Positions 48,501 to 62,500 of a stretch of DNA of 64,000 nucleotides are shown here, one piece after another. The stretch comes from Effrenium voratum (taxonomy: Eukaryota; Sar; Dinophyceae; Suessiales; Symbiodiniaceae): assembly GCA_963377175.1 (NCBI GenBank), contig CAUJNA010002757.1:395005-459004 (forward strand). The letters run 5' to 3'. Under the pieces are notes generated by a model. It searched no databases, was not told the origin of the DNA, and worked only from the letters and a program-made list of their open reading frames with translations. The first letter of the stretch is position 1. Each line of letters begins with the position of its first letter. Made by a program: the position numbers and the translations under genes.

Positions 48501-51500
48501 ACCAAAAGACATGTCCCATGCAACAATGCAACAATGCAACAAACAGCCAAGGCAACCCTGGCCCCCAACGTGCCAAGTATCTAAACCAAATTGACCCGTG
48601 CAAGTATGCAACACAAGGTGACGCCAAGACATGTGTACCAATGTGCTTGAAAACGCCAGAGTACCCTACTCAGGTGTATGATCATGCGTTGCGACCGCAT
48701 CTAAGCATCTCGCTTAAATCTCCGATGGGCTCTTCTTCTGAAGCACGGATGAATCCTTGGCGAAGGCGCAAATCCGCAGTCCGGTGAAACTTCTTAGGTC
48801 ATGGTCCATTGTCTTAATGAAGCTTGCTTGCTCTCAAGATGGAAGCGGAATCGTGCAAGGACAGGCATCAGACTGCGAGCGGCCAGAGCGAACTCCCATG
48901 CCGTACACGGGATGGCACAGAGCCGCGCCAACTGCTATCCCCGTCAAGACATCAAGACACATGCCTTAGAAGCGCGGCACGTGCACGCGCGTTAAGTCAC
49001 ATCAGCGCGCGTGGCATGCGCGCTCTTCCATCCCGCCGGAACGAGGCCCGAACGAGGCCCCCCCAACTGGCAAATGTGAGGTGTACCACTTTTGGTTGCC
49101 TGTCTCCCTCCATGCCTGCCTCCCTTTCTTGTTTGACAAGCTATGGAATATTCTTGTTTAGGGATCAGCGGGCATCCCCCATGGCACACCTCCAAAACCA
49201 AACACGGAACCGGTTCAGTGCCACTGGAACGCAAGTCACAGCATCTGGAAAATTAAAGCAGATCGAACAAAGAAACCAAGCGGCCACGCTGATGGGACTC
49301 CACCCGCTCCTTTGAACCTATTGAGCCCATTGCCCTTCTGCCACCTAAGTTTGGCACGAGGAATCCTCACATTTTTCAAGCGATTTGTCCAGCCCTGAGT
49401 GAGCAAATGATCGTTGTGCCCCAAATTCTAAAAACCTGAGACAAGAACTGTATCCCAAATCCCAAGCAAAACGGCGATTGTGCTGCTCGCTCATTTTACC
49501 CTGCGCCAAAGCCGTTACAGATTCCGAGGATCCTCCCAGCTTGAGCCACTCATCCAGAGAGTTCACCGGCTCCCAACGAGGCAGCCACACGCAAGTGGCC
49601 TGGCGCTTTGATCGGCTTTGATCAGAAAGCGAGCCTTTTCTGACACGGGGGCACTTGGGTCTTCAATTCGCCAAGTGCTTGGATGATTATACATCACAAA
49701 CAAGGTTAACTGCACTTAGGGGCACTGAGAAGTGGGTTATAACCCTTCTTGTAGGTTACCAACTTATTGACTTGGCCGAACACCCAAGTATCCATTTTGA
49801 ATTGAGGACACCTGTTGAATTCTTCGGCAAGCAACAGGAACCTGGAGGCATTTTGAGGCAATCAGTTTCTAACTTTGGATAACCCAAAGACAGTTCACGC
49901 GGCTGTCAAAAAGCGCTTGCACCCTTCCAAATTGCCGGGGAAACACGATTTCCACCGACAAAACCCTTTGTTGTGCCGGTTCATCATGTTTCATCCCTAC
50001 TAGAATGTTCGAACACCCCTCTCCCCCCCTCCCCAAGGCAAAACGACATGGCAAGGGCCAATCAAACTCCCTCGCTTCGCTTCCGGTCGCCTAAGGAGCC
50101 CCTTTCGAAAGCTTGGTCTCCGGAAGTCGCAACGAGCTTCGTTTCCTGGCGAAGCTAACCGACCCCAAAAAGGGAAGCCTCCAAGAAAGACAGGCATATG
50201 CCACAAGGCATGGACAATCAGAAACAAGCTGACCTGGCACAGCTTCTGTGCAAGCTACATAAGCCCAGTCCGCGATATATGCACATGCCCATTTTGCACA
50301 ATGAATCGCCATCCCGCTGTGTCCCTCTTACAAGGTTCTATACTTTCACCGTCAACACACCCAAAGGACACCCCGTCTCAAAAAAGAGGGGGCTATGAGG
50401 AGCCCTATTTCAGTGGTGAGATCTGGATCCCTGCCTTGCAAGGACCTGCCCTCGACAAGTTGGGTTTCTTTTTTGGGAGACACTTTCGAAGCAAGGCAAA
50501 AGGACACCACCAGTTTTGAGACAAACCCGCATGGAGCTAAACAAATGGCGGGGGGGCGGGGGTATCCCAAAAGGAGATTCCTTCGAGCCCGGTCGTTGGG
50601 TTCTGTGTCACTCGGACGGGTGCTCCCACCTAGGAAGGAACCCTGGCAAAAGGAAAAGTAGACTGAAACCGATCTGGGCATCTCTCAAATGTTGCTCCCC
50701 ACCAGATCCGACGGCACCTCCGGGCAAAGCTCTCTGGCCATCGTTGCCACTGCACCCGAGGCTGTGAGAACCTCGAGGCCGTCGAGCCAACCCAACGCCC
50801 CTTGCGGGAGCCATAAACTGAAATTTGCAAGGGAACGAGGGAAACTCTGCAAACTCCCTTTGTGGTTGGTTTACTGAAAAGAGACTATTCAGGGCATCCA
50901 GCGTACCATGGTTGCAACTGAAAAATCAACTTTGAAATGTTCGTTGCCAAGTGTAGTGGCCAAGATTGTGGTTGATCTCACCAAGTTTGTCTGGATTCGT
51001 CTCGTCAGGTTGAAGACCATCCGCAATCCCAGGCAACCGGACGTTGGATCGCACCACAGCGCACCGTATCCCCCGCAAAAGTCAGTTTGCTCTGGTTCAC
51101 TTAGCCCGGAAGTTTTGTAGACCAGTCACATGAGCCCCGAAAACCCAGTGATCCTTGCGATGACAAGAAGGCTTTAGCAATTTTAACTATAAGACCCCCC
51201 GCCAAACACTACATCCTTGCAGCAACAGGCTAACAGAATGGCAAGGACTTGTTGCTTTCTTTTGAGCACGCTTACTTGTAAGCAGCCAAATTAAGTTCTG
51301 GTCCAAAGTCTGACATCTGCGGGTCCAATAGGCTGTAGGAAGAATCCCAATAGAATAACCTTGACTGGAAAGCTTTAAAGCAAATCTTAACTATCAATCC
51401 CAATTGACTTGATCGATTTCTCTCTTGCTCAAGGACACGCCATGGAAGCCTACATCGCCGTATCTAATGGGGGCGAGTACACCCTGTTTTCACACAGAGG

Positions 51501-53360
51501 TTACCGAGTGTGGGGTGTGGGCTGCCGAATAAATCGGGCAACTTATATTGATAGGCCAAATCCCGTGTTGTACAACGGTTGGGGCGTGGAGAACCATCCT
51601 CTGTGTCACCTGTGGCAACCGCTTGTGCTTAGCGAGGAACTTGTTTGGTTTATCGTCCAACAAACAAGCAACAACACACGTTCCTCTTTGGCCTCGCAAC
51701 TCATGTACTCCAACTCTAGTCATTCCTCATTTGGAATTTACTCCAAAGGGAAATGGGACTTCAGGGGCCTGGTCACAGCTGTTGTGGAAACATATCCTCT
51801 TACAGTGATGCCAAAGTAGTTGCATCTTCACAACTACTTCAACCCTTGGCCACGGGCAAGCTGCCTAACATCTCCATTTGCCACATCCCATGCACTCCAG
51901 GGCATGGGAAATTTGGCGGTCCATATGTGTGTCCGCCGCTTGCACGCAACCCCTCCATTGCGTTTTGCTCCCTGGACACAAACATAGAACCTATGTCCAG
52001 TAGTGATAGATTCTCTTTTAAAACCAAAAAGGGGCAATAACCACCTATTGTTTTGTTTTGTTTGGTTTTGTTCAACAATTGTTCTTTCTTTCCTTACTTG
52101 CTTTTTCTTATTTAATTGGCTGTGTTTGTTTAGTTCTTCGTCAGCAAATGGCAGACTTCCCTCGGATATTTTTTGGGGCCGAAGTGGCCATGCGGGCGTT
52201 GGGCGCCAGCAGCTCCTCGCTGGCGTCTGCCAGCTGCGGGACGCAGTGCACGCCCCCAGCGCCTGAGACGACTGCGAAGCCCAGGTGTTTGGGGGGCCCA
52301 GAGGTCTGACTAGGGGTCTGAGAGGTTTGAGGGTAAGAGGTCTGAGGGGAAAGGCTAGGGAAAGACCAGAAAAGGGGGCAAACTAGGGGAACCAGGGGTT
52401 GCAGGAGGGGAAGGAACCAGGGTCTCAGATGGTAAGGAGTCTCACAAAAACAAGAGTGTCAGGCGAACCAGGCGTCTAGGGGAACGAGGCTTAGCTTCTG
52501 AGTCAGCCCTCTGGTCTTAACGCGGGGGGGGGGGGGGTCGAAGGGCGAGATTCCCCTTTTGGACTAGCCCAAAATAGACTTAAACTCAGGGGGTCTCCTT
52601 TTGGGGGGAATGAACCACCCCTGGGTTCAACCCTGGGGTATAAAAAAAGGGGACTAGGGGAACCAGGAAAAGTAGGGGAACGAGGGAAACCAGGGGTATA
52701 TATATATATATATGAGTGTATATACGTGTATATATACATATATATATATATTAAATATGTATAGTTGCTCTGTGAAAGCGGGGGAAAGGGGGGGGCACCC
52801 AAAGCCTGGCACCAAGCAGAAATGGGAAGGCGTAACCACGCCCCTCTTCAGCGCAAACGCCAATCCATTGGATCAAGCAAAGTTGACATGTTTGCTGAAA
52901 CTTACATTCCAACGAATGATGACTTGACAATGGGCGTTCAAACGGAAAAAAAAGGGCAACCGGCTCCGCATTCCCCCCCTCCGCCCTCCCCAATTCACTG
53001 AACAACATGATCAGACTGGAACCAAACTCTGCGACCAAAGGCAATCCGGAAATGAAACGCAGCCATTGAATGCGACACTATCCCACTCCTCATGTTTTTC
53101 CAAGCAACACACGGCTCACAAGCAACCACATGCATCCCCAGAAAACCACCCGAGCCTTCGTCCATGCCATACTTCGCCTTCAGGGCTTGCGAGGCAAAGT
53201 CCTGAGCAAAAACGTTGGCCCCGGGTGTGCAGGACCACAAAAGCCGCGGGCTCAAGCCAATTTCTTTACCTGCTTGCCTTGATTTGCCTTGACTGCCATT
53301 ACTCTTGCTTGCCTGCTTGTCTGCTTGTCGGCTTGCAAGTTTGCTGGGCTTCACTGTCTA

Positions 53361-53409
<49 letters not shown>

Positions 53410-53441
53410 TCGATTGATTGATTGACTGACTGACTGACTGA

Positions 53442-53475
<34 letters not shown>

Positions 53476-53532
53476 CGATCGATCGATTGATTGATAGACT
53501 CATTGACTCATTGACTGCTTGATTGATCGATC

Positions 53533-53569
<37 letters not shown>

Positions 53570-56500
53570 GTTGATTGGTCCATTGCTTGATTGTACATTT
53601 CTTGTTTTCTTTGAGTGGGTGAGTGATTTCGTGCCTGCCAGCCTGCCTGCCTGCCTGCATGCCTACTTGTTTGCTGCTAAGCAAGCATGCACGTGTCTAC
53701 TAGGGTGTGTGTGTGTGTGTGTGTCTGTGTGTGTCTGTGTGTCTGTGTGTGTCTGTGTTCTGTGTGTCTCTGTGTATCTCTGTGTGTCTCTGTCTCTCTC
53801 TGTGTGTCTCTGTGTGTCTCTGTGTGTGTGTGTCTCTGTGTGTCTCTGTGTGTCTCTGTGTGGCTCTGTCTCTCTCTGTGTGTCTCTGTGTGGCTCTGTG
53901 TGGCTCTGTGTGGCTCTGTGTGGCTCTGTGTGTGTGTGTGTGTGTGTGTGTCTGTGTGTCTGTGTCTGTGTGTCTGTGTCTGTGTGTCTGTGTCTGTGTG
54001 TCTGTGTCTGTGTGTCTGTGTCTGTGTGTCTCTGTGTGTCTCTGTGTCTCTGTGTGTCTGTATCTGTGTCAGTCTGTGTCTGTCTCTGTTTGTGTGGTGG
54101 TATTGCTTGTGCCAGTGTGTGTGTGTGTCTACGTGCGCGCCTCCGTGTGGCCATCACTCCCTCAACAAGGATCCATCCCTAGGGTCATTCCCGAACCCCT
54201 TAGCAAGACGATGATTGACGAGACCCCGGCCAAAAAGTTCACGGCGGCTTCACACACGAGCGCCCGCCTGCTAGTTTGGTCGAACTTCGGCCTTCCGCTT
54301 GTTTCAGGAGCCACCTTGCAAATATCGAACTTCGACCTTCCGTTGGGCGCCACCTTTGGTTTTTGGCAAAAATGGTCCAGTATGCTGGACTTCCAGAACT
54401 GGAAAGGCACGGCTAGGACCTGCAGCCATGAGCTCGTTTGACTCCTCCACCACCTCGATCTGGATTTTAATACCGCAGGTGACTAACTTTTTGGCAGAGA
54501 AATACGGAAACCCAACCACCAAACGCCAAAAAGGCCCCAAAACGCTAAACAGCCAAGGAACCACATGGCTGGGAGCGACCCACAGTGGAAATGGCGCAAA
54601 ACACACACAGAGACCGAGAAAAGCCGAGCTTACGCATGCTTCTCGTGCGAGCTGCGGCTGGCGGCCGCAAGATTCTGCTGGGCCGGGCTGGCTGCACTGC
54701 CACATCCTCAACGGACACCAGGATCTTGCCGATGTGGACACCCTTGGCGAAGAAGTTCAGGGCACCTAGCGCTGGTGCCATGGAGGTTCACATGTACGAT
54801 GTTCACCGAAAAAAAAAGCGTTCGAGAGCGCAATTTTGATGGGAGGGTGATGCATTCTTGCTGCTGCTCTGGAATGACCGTTCCGGGTGTTGGGAATGAA
54901 CCGGCAGGGAATTCCCTGAAAGGAACCACAAGGGATGGTCTCGGGGTCATTCCGTTTCTCATTCTCTACAGAGAACGGAGACACAGGTTGCTTCGCAGAG
55001 CTGGATACGCCCCTGAGGTGACCCCCCCAAATGAAACAAATCATGTCCTGGCCGAAGGGAAACTCATCGCAACAAACCACCCCAGGCTTCCCCATTGTTT
55101 GAGTTTGGGGCAGCCAAAAAGTGAAACGCCAAAGAAGCAGGGGTCACTGGATTGTTTTTGCAGGGTCCAACATGTACAAAACAAAAAGAGAGAGATCCCA
55201 TTTTTTTGGCTCGGAAGCCCCGGGGGGAAATGGTATCTTGCTGGTGCTCAGTAGGGAATGAAGGAATGAACCCATGGGTCCCCTCAAAGGAAACCACAAG
55301 GGCTGGTTTATCTCGGGGTCATACCGTTTCTCATTCCCTACTGAGCACCCCCATTCTTCTTTTTAAATTCCGTCCATCTATCCGATTTTTAGTCTATTTT
55401 AGTAGAGGAACCCTCCCCCAAAAAAGGGTGAGAGGGCGGGCACTACTGGGGGACCTAGCCAACTTGTTTAAATTCCATCCATCCGATTCGTCGGCTCGCG
55501 CCTTGCAGGTCCGACATGGGGAAGGTCCTGCTGGGCAGCCGCGGCAGGCCGGGCATCTCGGCCCAGACCTCGACGCACCGATAAAAGAATTCCGCTGCGA
55601 CGGATCAACAAGCCGCCAACCAAAAAACACTTCTTCGCGCCGGATGAAGAGGGGTTTATTCATGGGATTTGCGAACCAGTTGTGTTTCTTTTTCTCTTTT
55701 TGTATTATGTTTTTCTTTTCATGTCCTTACGCAAATGTATGACATGTGCATGGTTGGTAGAAAACACCAAGGAACACGATGGAGTTGGTCAACAATGTAA
55801 CGTAGGTCTGGAATTGAAAACATGGAAACATGCTTGCCAGTCACCGCTTCTCCAGTGCACCAAGAACTTCAGGCCTGTAGTCCATATCCCCCGCCCCAGC
55901 TCTTGGACCCGCGTCTCTCCGATGAGATGGGTAAAACAAGAGAATCCCAAGGGGTCCGCCCCATGGAACCGTAAAATGACACGAGGATGGAAGTCTATGG
56001 CATTCCGCAAACTGGATCTGAGTCCACTTAAGGCCCCCCGATGGAACCAAACATAAACATGGCCCTCCAACAGATGTTTCACTGTATATGTGTCTGCCCC
56101 AGGTCCATTTAAACGGGACCACAAAATGGACGAACTCCTAATATTTCTCATTTGGGTCTAAATTTTAATCAGGGACCCTGTGGTGGACATCAAACATTGG
56201 TGGGGGTCTGCCAGACGCTCCCGATCAATATAGGGCCCTCAAACAGCCAAGTTTTGAGACCCCCAACCACCTCCGGGGTGTCTACTGGAAATGCCGTGGG
56301 GTATTTTCTCCAGCCGAAGCCGATCAGAATCAAAGCCTCTGGGTTCAGCCAAAAGTGCTTCGGCTTGGGCAGGGCTGTGGGAAATGGAATCCACTTCTGT
56401 GATACAACAGAAAGGGCTTCCCAAAGACTAACCCCCCATATAAAGGGAGAGATTCCCTTGCATCACAAAAGTGGGGACAAACCCCCTGATCCCACAACCC

Positions 56501-59500
56501 TGGGCTTGGGCGTTTGAATCGGGCCTCCTGTAAAAGCTTGGCGCACTTCTCCGGGCGCTTCAGCATGAGCACGTCGAAGTGGGCTGCGGAGAAGGAGATG
56601 CCTGCGCCGAGTTTGGTTTCGTCGCCGACCCGTAGGGGTGACGCCGCTAGAAGCCAGGGCGGCGGTTGAAAGACCAAGCCCCCCAAAACGAGGGGATGCG
56701 CTGGTATCACAGTGGTATATACCCGGAGTGATCCCACTGATTGAAACTCAGAGGCAACTTGCTCAGGGGATCAAAATTTTCGACACCTTTGGATATGGCC
56801 GTCTCGGATCGCTTAGGAAATCACCGCTTGGATGGTTCCGGGTTCCCAGAATTCCTGAGCAGCGAGGTGTGCTGCCCCGGAAGAATCGGAGAAGGAAACA
56901 GTGGCCCTGTTCTGGGTCGATGTCGAAGGCAACATCATCGACTTTGTTTTTGTCTGCTGGATGAAAGTTGGGCCCGACTCTGACACCATCCGCTCAAAAT
57001 GTCCGGGGCTTCAGCATGGCCCTTTCAAGCACAATGTGTCGCATTCCAGCGGGAACTCTTTGGGACCACCCCGAAGAAGAATTCGCTTCGTCCGAGTCCG
57101 GGTCGACCTTATGTGTTTGTTCCAGCACGATTCTGGGAGAATAGGACATGGGCCAGGGGTGCGGCTTTGTTTAGGCGCCCCCTCTTCTGGTTGTGGAAAA
57201 AAAAACCAGGAGCACCGCCGCCGCTTTGGGTTTCCCCCACCTTTCAGAAACTGGCCGAGGCCCAGCTGAGTGTTCTCATACTGGTCTCGCTTGCCGATCT
57301 CCAGGAAGCGCCCAAACTCCCGCAGCCTTGGATCGAAGGCAACCCCGCGCAAAGAGGGCGCTCTGTACTCAATACACTCTCTTTGAAACACGTCAAAGAT
57401 CTGAACTTCCGACTGGCGCAAGCCCCAAGCCAAGATGAAGCACGGATGTTACTCCGTCCCCCTCCAAACATGGGACAGTTGGAAGCTCTGGACGGGACTT
57501 GGCTTATAGTTGATCAATGCCATCCCCGGGGATGACAATAGACTACCATTTCCATGGATGTGGCTGGCCACTCAAATCTGGGCTGTTCAAATGGAGGATT
57601 GGCCAACCCTCCAGAATCCCTCTAGGGAAGCCACTACAAAGGGGACCGGGATTGAGGATTCCCTTTGAACAGCCCAGAAAAAATGGGCTTCCAAAAAAAA
57701 ACGTAGGTCCAAAGCTGGTTGGCAGTGAGACCCTTGGCTTCCTCGTTTGATCCAATGGGAAAGCCATGGGCTGCCGCGGCGCAGGCGGAAGGACGCCAAG
57801 ATGGCCTCGCCGCTGAGGGAGTTCAGCACAACGTCCACGCCCTCACCCTTCGTGGCCTCGAGAGAAAGGGAGTCCGGGCAACAGGGAGAAAACATACGCG
57901 GCGGGGAAGGGGGGGTGGGTGGGGTGGGTGGGTGGGTGTCTTTTTTGAGCCTCGGGCCATGAGAGTCCGCTAAAAGAAAGAACCACAGCCACATGGGTGT
58001 GGTTACCTTTTTTGAGGTTCGGGTCCCACGTTTGTGTTTTTGGCAACCCAAAAGGAAAACCAGCATTTCAGGCTGTCAAGCAAATCCAAAAGGAAAAGGG
58101 AAAGCACCATTTCAGGTTGTCAAGGAAGCCCTTAGAGGGAAAACAATGACATTTTTTGGCAGGTGGGTTGAATTCTGGGGAAAGGACAGCCACGAATCTT
58201 GGGCTTCCGAATCCGAGAACCGTCGCCTCCAAGATGCCATCCTCGAACTCTTTGGGCTTCCGGGAGTTGAAGGCTGTCGCCCCCAGCGACTCCAAGAGCC
58301 GCTTCTTCTCCTATGGAGAAAAACATAAAGCTTTGCTTTGGTCACTGAGAGAGAGGAACCAATTTGAGAAATTTGAAGGCTTGGCTTTGGACAAGCAGTA
58401 AGGTTCCAACAAATATAGGGGGTAGTGACGGGGGTCGTGCCAGATCTAGCCGTTTTTGTGTGCTGGGGCGGCCATGACCAAAACAAGAATCAACATAAGT
58501 GATAAGCCAACCATTTGTAAGTGTGCAAAAACCATTTGGTGACTTGTCAAAACTGTGGACTTTCTCTGCACCTCCTATCAAGTACGCACACGTGGAAGTT
58601 GTCTGCAAAAGAAAGAGGGGCCTAGATGGACACTTCCCTGGAAAACCGACATCACTCAAAGATGCCCTTTTGCTACTGAATTATTTTGGGTGCCCAAGCG
58701 TTTAACGGGGCTTATGACGATGCCTTGGGGAGCACACAGCAAGGGACCTTCACACAACTTGACTGGCGAACACAACACTCAACACATAACAGAAAGCAGG
58801 TCCGCCAAAGAACAATACCCATGACAGCGATCGTCATTGAGGCCCTTGTGAGCATTTAGCCGTTGGACAGGACGTCCCCGTGTGACGCTTCCCCAAGAGG
58901 ACATGACATGGGACAATTGGATGGCCCCCTGCACCACTTGTCTGCATGTACCCGAGCTATTGCAAGATGGAGGGTGCAAAACATCGCCTGGATCTTGTGG
59001 CATTTTGGGCCGCCCTAAAATGACCTCCCCAAACTCACGACAGTCAGTCCACTCATTTTGGGCCCCTTGGACTCACAGCCAAGGGGCCATTCCCCAAAGT
59101 GAGAAGTTGATACACTGACTGGGCTCGAATGTCGCCAACACGAGGTTCAAATATGCGAACATTTAGGGACCCCTGCGCCAGATTTCAGGTTTCCAGTTTT
59201 CATGGAAAAACTCCGAAGGCCTATTCCCTCCTTCACTCCCATTCTTGGGGCATGAATGTCGAAATCCCAAAATTCCCGGTTGTCTCTGCATTCGAACATT
59301 TCACCCGACTGCAATTCAGGCATGGACCAGAGAGGTCCCTGGGTCCTCTGTGGAGGCTGTGGCATAGATCTCGCACCCCACCTGCCGAACTGCCGAAACC
59401 ATCCAACGGTTTTTAGCGAGTGTACGAATGGATGCAAGTATGTATATACGGTACGTGATATACACCTATATATCTATATATATATATACACGTAATATAT

Positions 59501-62500
59501 TATTCAATGAGTGACATCTGTGCTGTACTTGGCATGAACCAGCTCATCGTACTTTCCGCACTAACCTTCGCCGCATCTTTTCCATCGCTTCCGGGAACAG
59601 AAGCAGCCACACAGTTCTGGAGAAGCGTTTTTCCGACGCCTGCGGCAAGCCACCCGCAACTGCAACTGGATCTCAAGTGGTAATAGTTCTTTGCGACCCA
59701 CAGGAGCTTTCATGGTTTCAACCAGGTGATGTAAAGCAACATCTCTCAGGGTATCTCCTTGCTGCTACGGCCCTGCGAGCTTCAGATTCCAAGCATGGAT
59801 CCCCCTCGGGATCCAAAAGGTTGAAGAAAACATCGCCAGGGTGAGGCCGAAACCGATTCTTCATGCCCAAAGCGTCACCCCGACAAATCCGGCAAGACTT
59901 AACATGGACGGTGAGCGAAAGCAATTCTAAGCTCAAGCAAGATCGTTGTGTTGCTCCTTGTCAGACCAGGGAACCAAGCGGAAGAGATGAATCCAGCATC
60001 CCGTGACGGCACCCTTGGTTGCAAGTTATGTTGGGTATTTATGAAGCTCTCAGGGGCTGGGGATGAAATACCCCAGAAATTGCTTTCCCGTGAGAGTGTC
60101 TTTCTCCTTGCGGTAGAAGTGCAGAACAGCTTAGATGCTGCCGTTTCCGTTGCCTTCTTGCACAGGTGCACGGCTGCCAAACCAACTCCCCCAGCGGCAC
60201 TGTGAATCAGCACCTCGAGTCGATGGGGCGGATTTTCATGTCCAAAGCTGGGAAATACCTGTGGATAGTGGTTCAACGGAATCCACACGAGACGCGACTG
60301 TTGAGGTGCCACACACACACACACATACATAAACGCACTTAAACACAAACATGTCAAAACCAACACGGACCCAAACACACGTAAAAGCACACGCACAAGT
60401 GCAAACACAGACACAAACACAAGTAAAACACAACGCAAGCAGAAACACAAGTATAACCACAAGCACAAGCACAAGCACAAATACAAACACAAGCACTAAA
60501 ACAAACACAACACAAGCACAAGCGCAAGCACAAACACAAGCGCAAGCGTAAGCACAAACACAAGCACAAGTACAAGCACAAGCCCAAGAGGAAGCACAAG
60601 CGCAAGCACAAGCGCAAGCCCAAGCACAAACACAAGTACGAGCCCAAGCAAGCACAAGAACAAGTAAAAGCACAAGCACAAGCACAAACACAAGCAGAAG
60701 TGAAAACACAAGCATAAGCACAAGCAAAAGAACTCAGTTTGCTGGCAAATGGAAAAAAACACCCATGGAAAGAAAGAACAACTTAAAAGCATGAGATGAC
60801 GGGTGATCCGAAAGCAGAGTAACAAGTTGTCTGCGCCTGGGACCTTTGCTCACAACTATGTCTAAAGTGAGTTGATCGGTCACTACGCATCTAATGAGAA
60901 ATTGCTCGATTTGTCACAGGGCTGTGGGGAATGACCACTTCTGTGACACAGCAGAAAGGGCTTCCCAAAGACTAGTTTGTTAATAGAAAGGGGGATTCCC
61001 AAAAGTATCACAGAAGTGGGGAGAAACCACGAGCGATCCCACAACCCTGATTTGTCATGTTCCAGGAGAAGCCGGAGCGTGCTTTGCGTCCTACACCGAA
61101 GCCTTCTAACTTGCGAGCCGTCGAGCGCAGCACACGTGGACGCATGCAACCAAAAGCTGGCTGCGACATCCAAGCTCGAGATTCGAGCTGCAACTACGAG
61201 AGCATACTTCGCACACTCCTTGCGTACTCAAAAGTGGCACTTTGCAAGCTTCTGCGGGAGAGCGCTTCGCTTACATATTTCGTAGTGAAACTCTGTGGTT
61301 TTCGAGCTGCAGAGTTGCGAGCGTTCCTTTGGCTAGGCCTAACTTTGCAATGGATCCCTGTGACAAGTTGTTGCCGCTGCTCAAGGACCGTGAAGAAAAG
61401 CCAAGGGCTCTATTTAGCAGCTTGGCTCTGTCTGAAATCCCCAAGGGTCAGCGGAAAAGCAGTCAATGGGGAAAAGCTGTTGAAGTCATTGGCTCACTCT
61501 CATCTGCCCAAAGGACCTGGAAAGAAGAAGGATTTCAAAAACCAAAAGGCCAAAGAGGAAGCTTTCCTTTCGGCAACACCCTTTTCTTGCTGATGCTCAT
61601 AAGAAATGATCAACAAAACCCGTGTGGTGGTTTCTCCTTTAAAGGGAATCCCCACCAGGTTATTCCCACCACCTATGGCATGCATCGCATGACGATAGGT
61701 GGACCGCGTGAAGGTCCTCGGGTGGTTTGTCCTGAGGCCGGGGCTCTCTCCCCAGGCTGGATACGGCCACACCAGTGCAAGGCCAGCCATGCGGTGGCAT
61801 AGACGCAGGTGCCTCCAAAGTCAGCAAATCTTGGTTCAGAATTGCATGGACCCCTCCCCCCAAACAAAAGACAAAACACACAAACAACAGCAACAACAAA
61901 CATATCGCAGATGCTCAGAGATATCTCATTTTGGGAATGTTCTGGTTGGGTTCCACTTTTTGACCGTGCAGCTTTTCTATCTTGAAGGCACGCACGCCAC
62001 CTAAACCGAAGGGGTGCTTCACCGGACATGGATCCAGACGGATCCGGTTCACTGAAATGGGATTCCACATGCTTCTGCTTTTTCGCTTTGCTTCGGGGAT
62101 TTCAACTTGGTATCACAGAAAGCGACCTTCAAACCCCGTTTCCCACCCTGAAGCAACAAAGGGACAGACAATCGTAGAGCATTCAACATGCAATCCACTT
62201 GTGTGATGCTTTTGATGGTATTTCCTGTGACACTGTTCCATGTTGGTGAGGAGATACCATCAAAACCATCAAAGTAGAGACATCTCCTTTGAGGATCACA
62301 CTCTGTTTAGAATCGGGCTCTTCTGTTCACATTGAAGTAATATAAAGGCCTGTCTAAGGGGCTAACAAGTGCACATGGGGTTTTCCCACTTATCAACTGG
62401 TTTTTAAGTACCCCACAAACCCATCTTAGTCATTTGGCCCTTGAACTTGCAGGTGGTTTGCGCCACAGATTCCCCCCGACTGCACTTCCGTCCGGTCCGG

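Larger units (their letters stand above)
46800..54419 (-). other. Repeat-rich introns of the synthase gene (downstream half)
   Basis: Between the listed exons this stretch contains AT repeats (47522-47563, 52693-52752), tetranucleotide and GTGTCT arrays (53359-54132), and one member of an inverted dispersed repeat pair (52605-52712). A 77-codon open frame at 47626-47859 (ends [17 protein letters not shown]) and short stretches at 53140-53225 ([16 protein letters not shown]) and 54218-54244 (AAVNFLAG) may be further small exons, but boundaries cannot be fixed. Confidence 0.35.

Noticed and set aside
53559..54441. Cys/Val-rich and Thr/His-rich long frames
   Set aside because: Translations of GT/TCT microsatellite; no non-repetitive coding signal.
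54565..55254. 229-codon plus-strand frame
   Set aside because: Antisense to enoyl-reductase exon 11 and the MITE-like elements; no coding signature.
60236..60825. Leu/Cys/Val-rich frame resembling membrane segments
   Set aside because: Arises from the ACAAGC hexamer array read on the minus strand.
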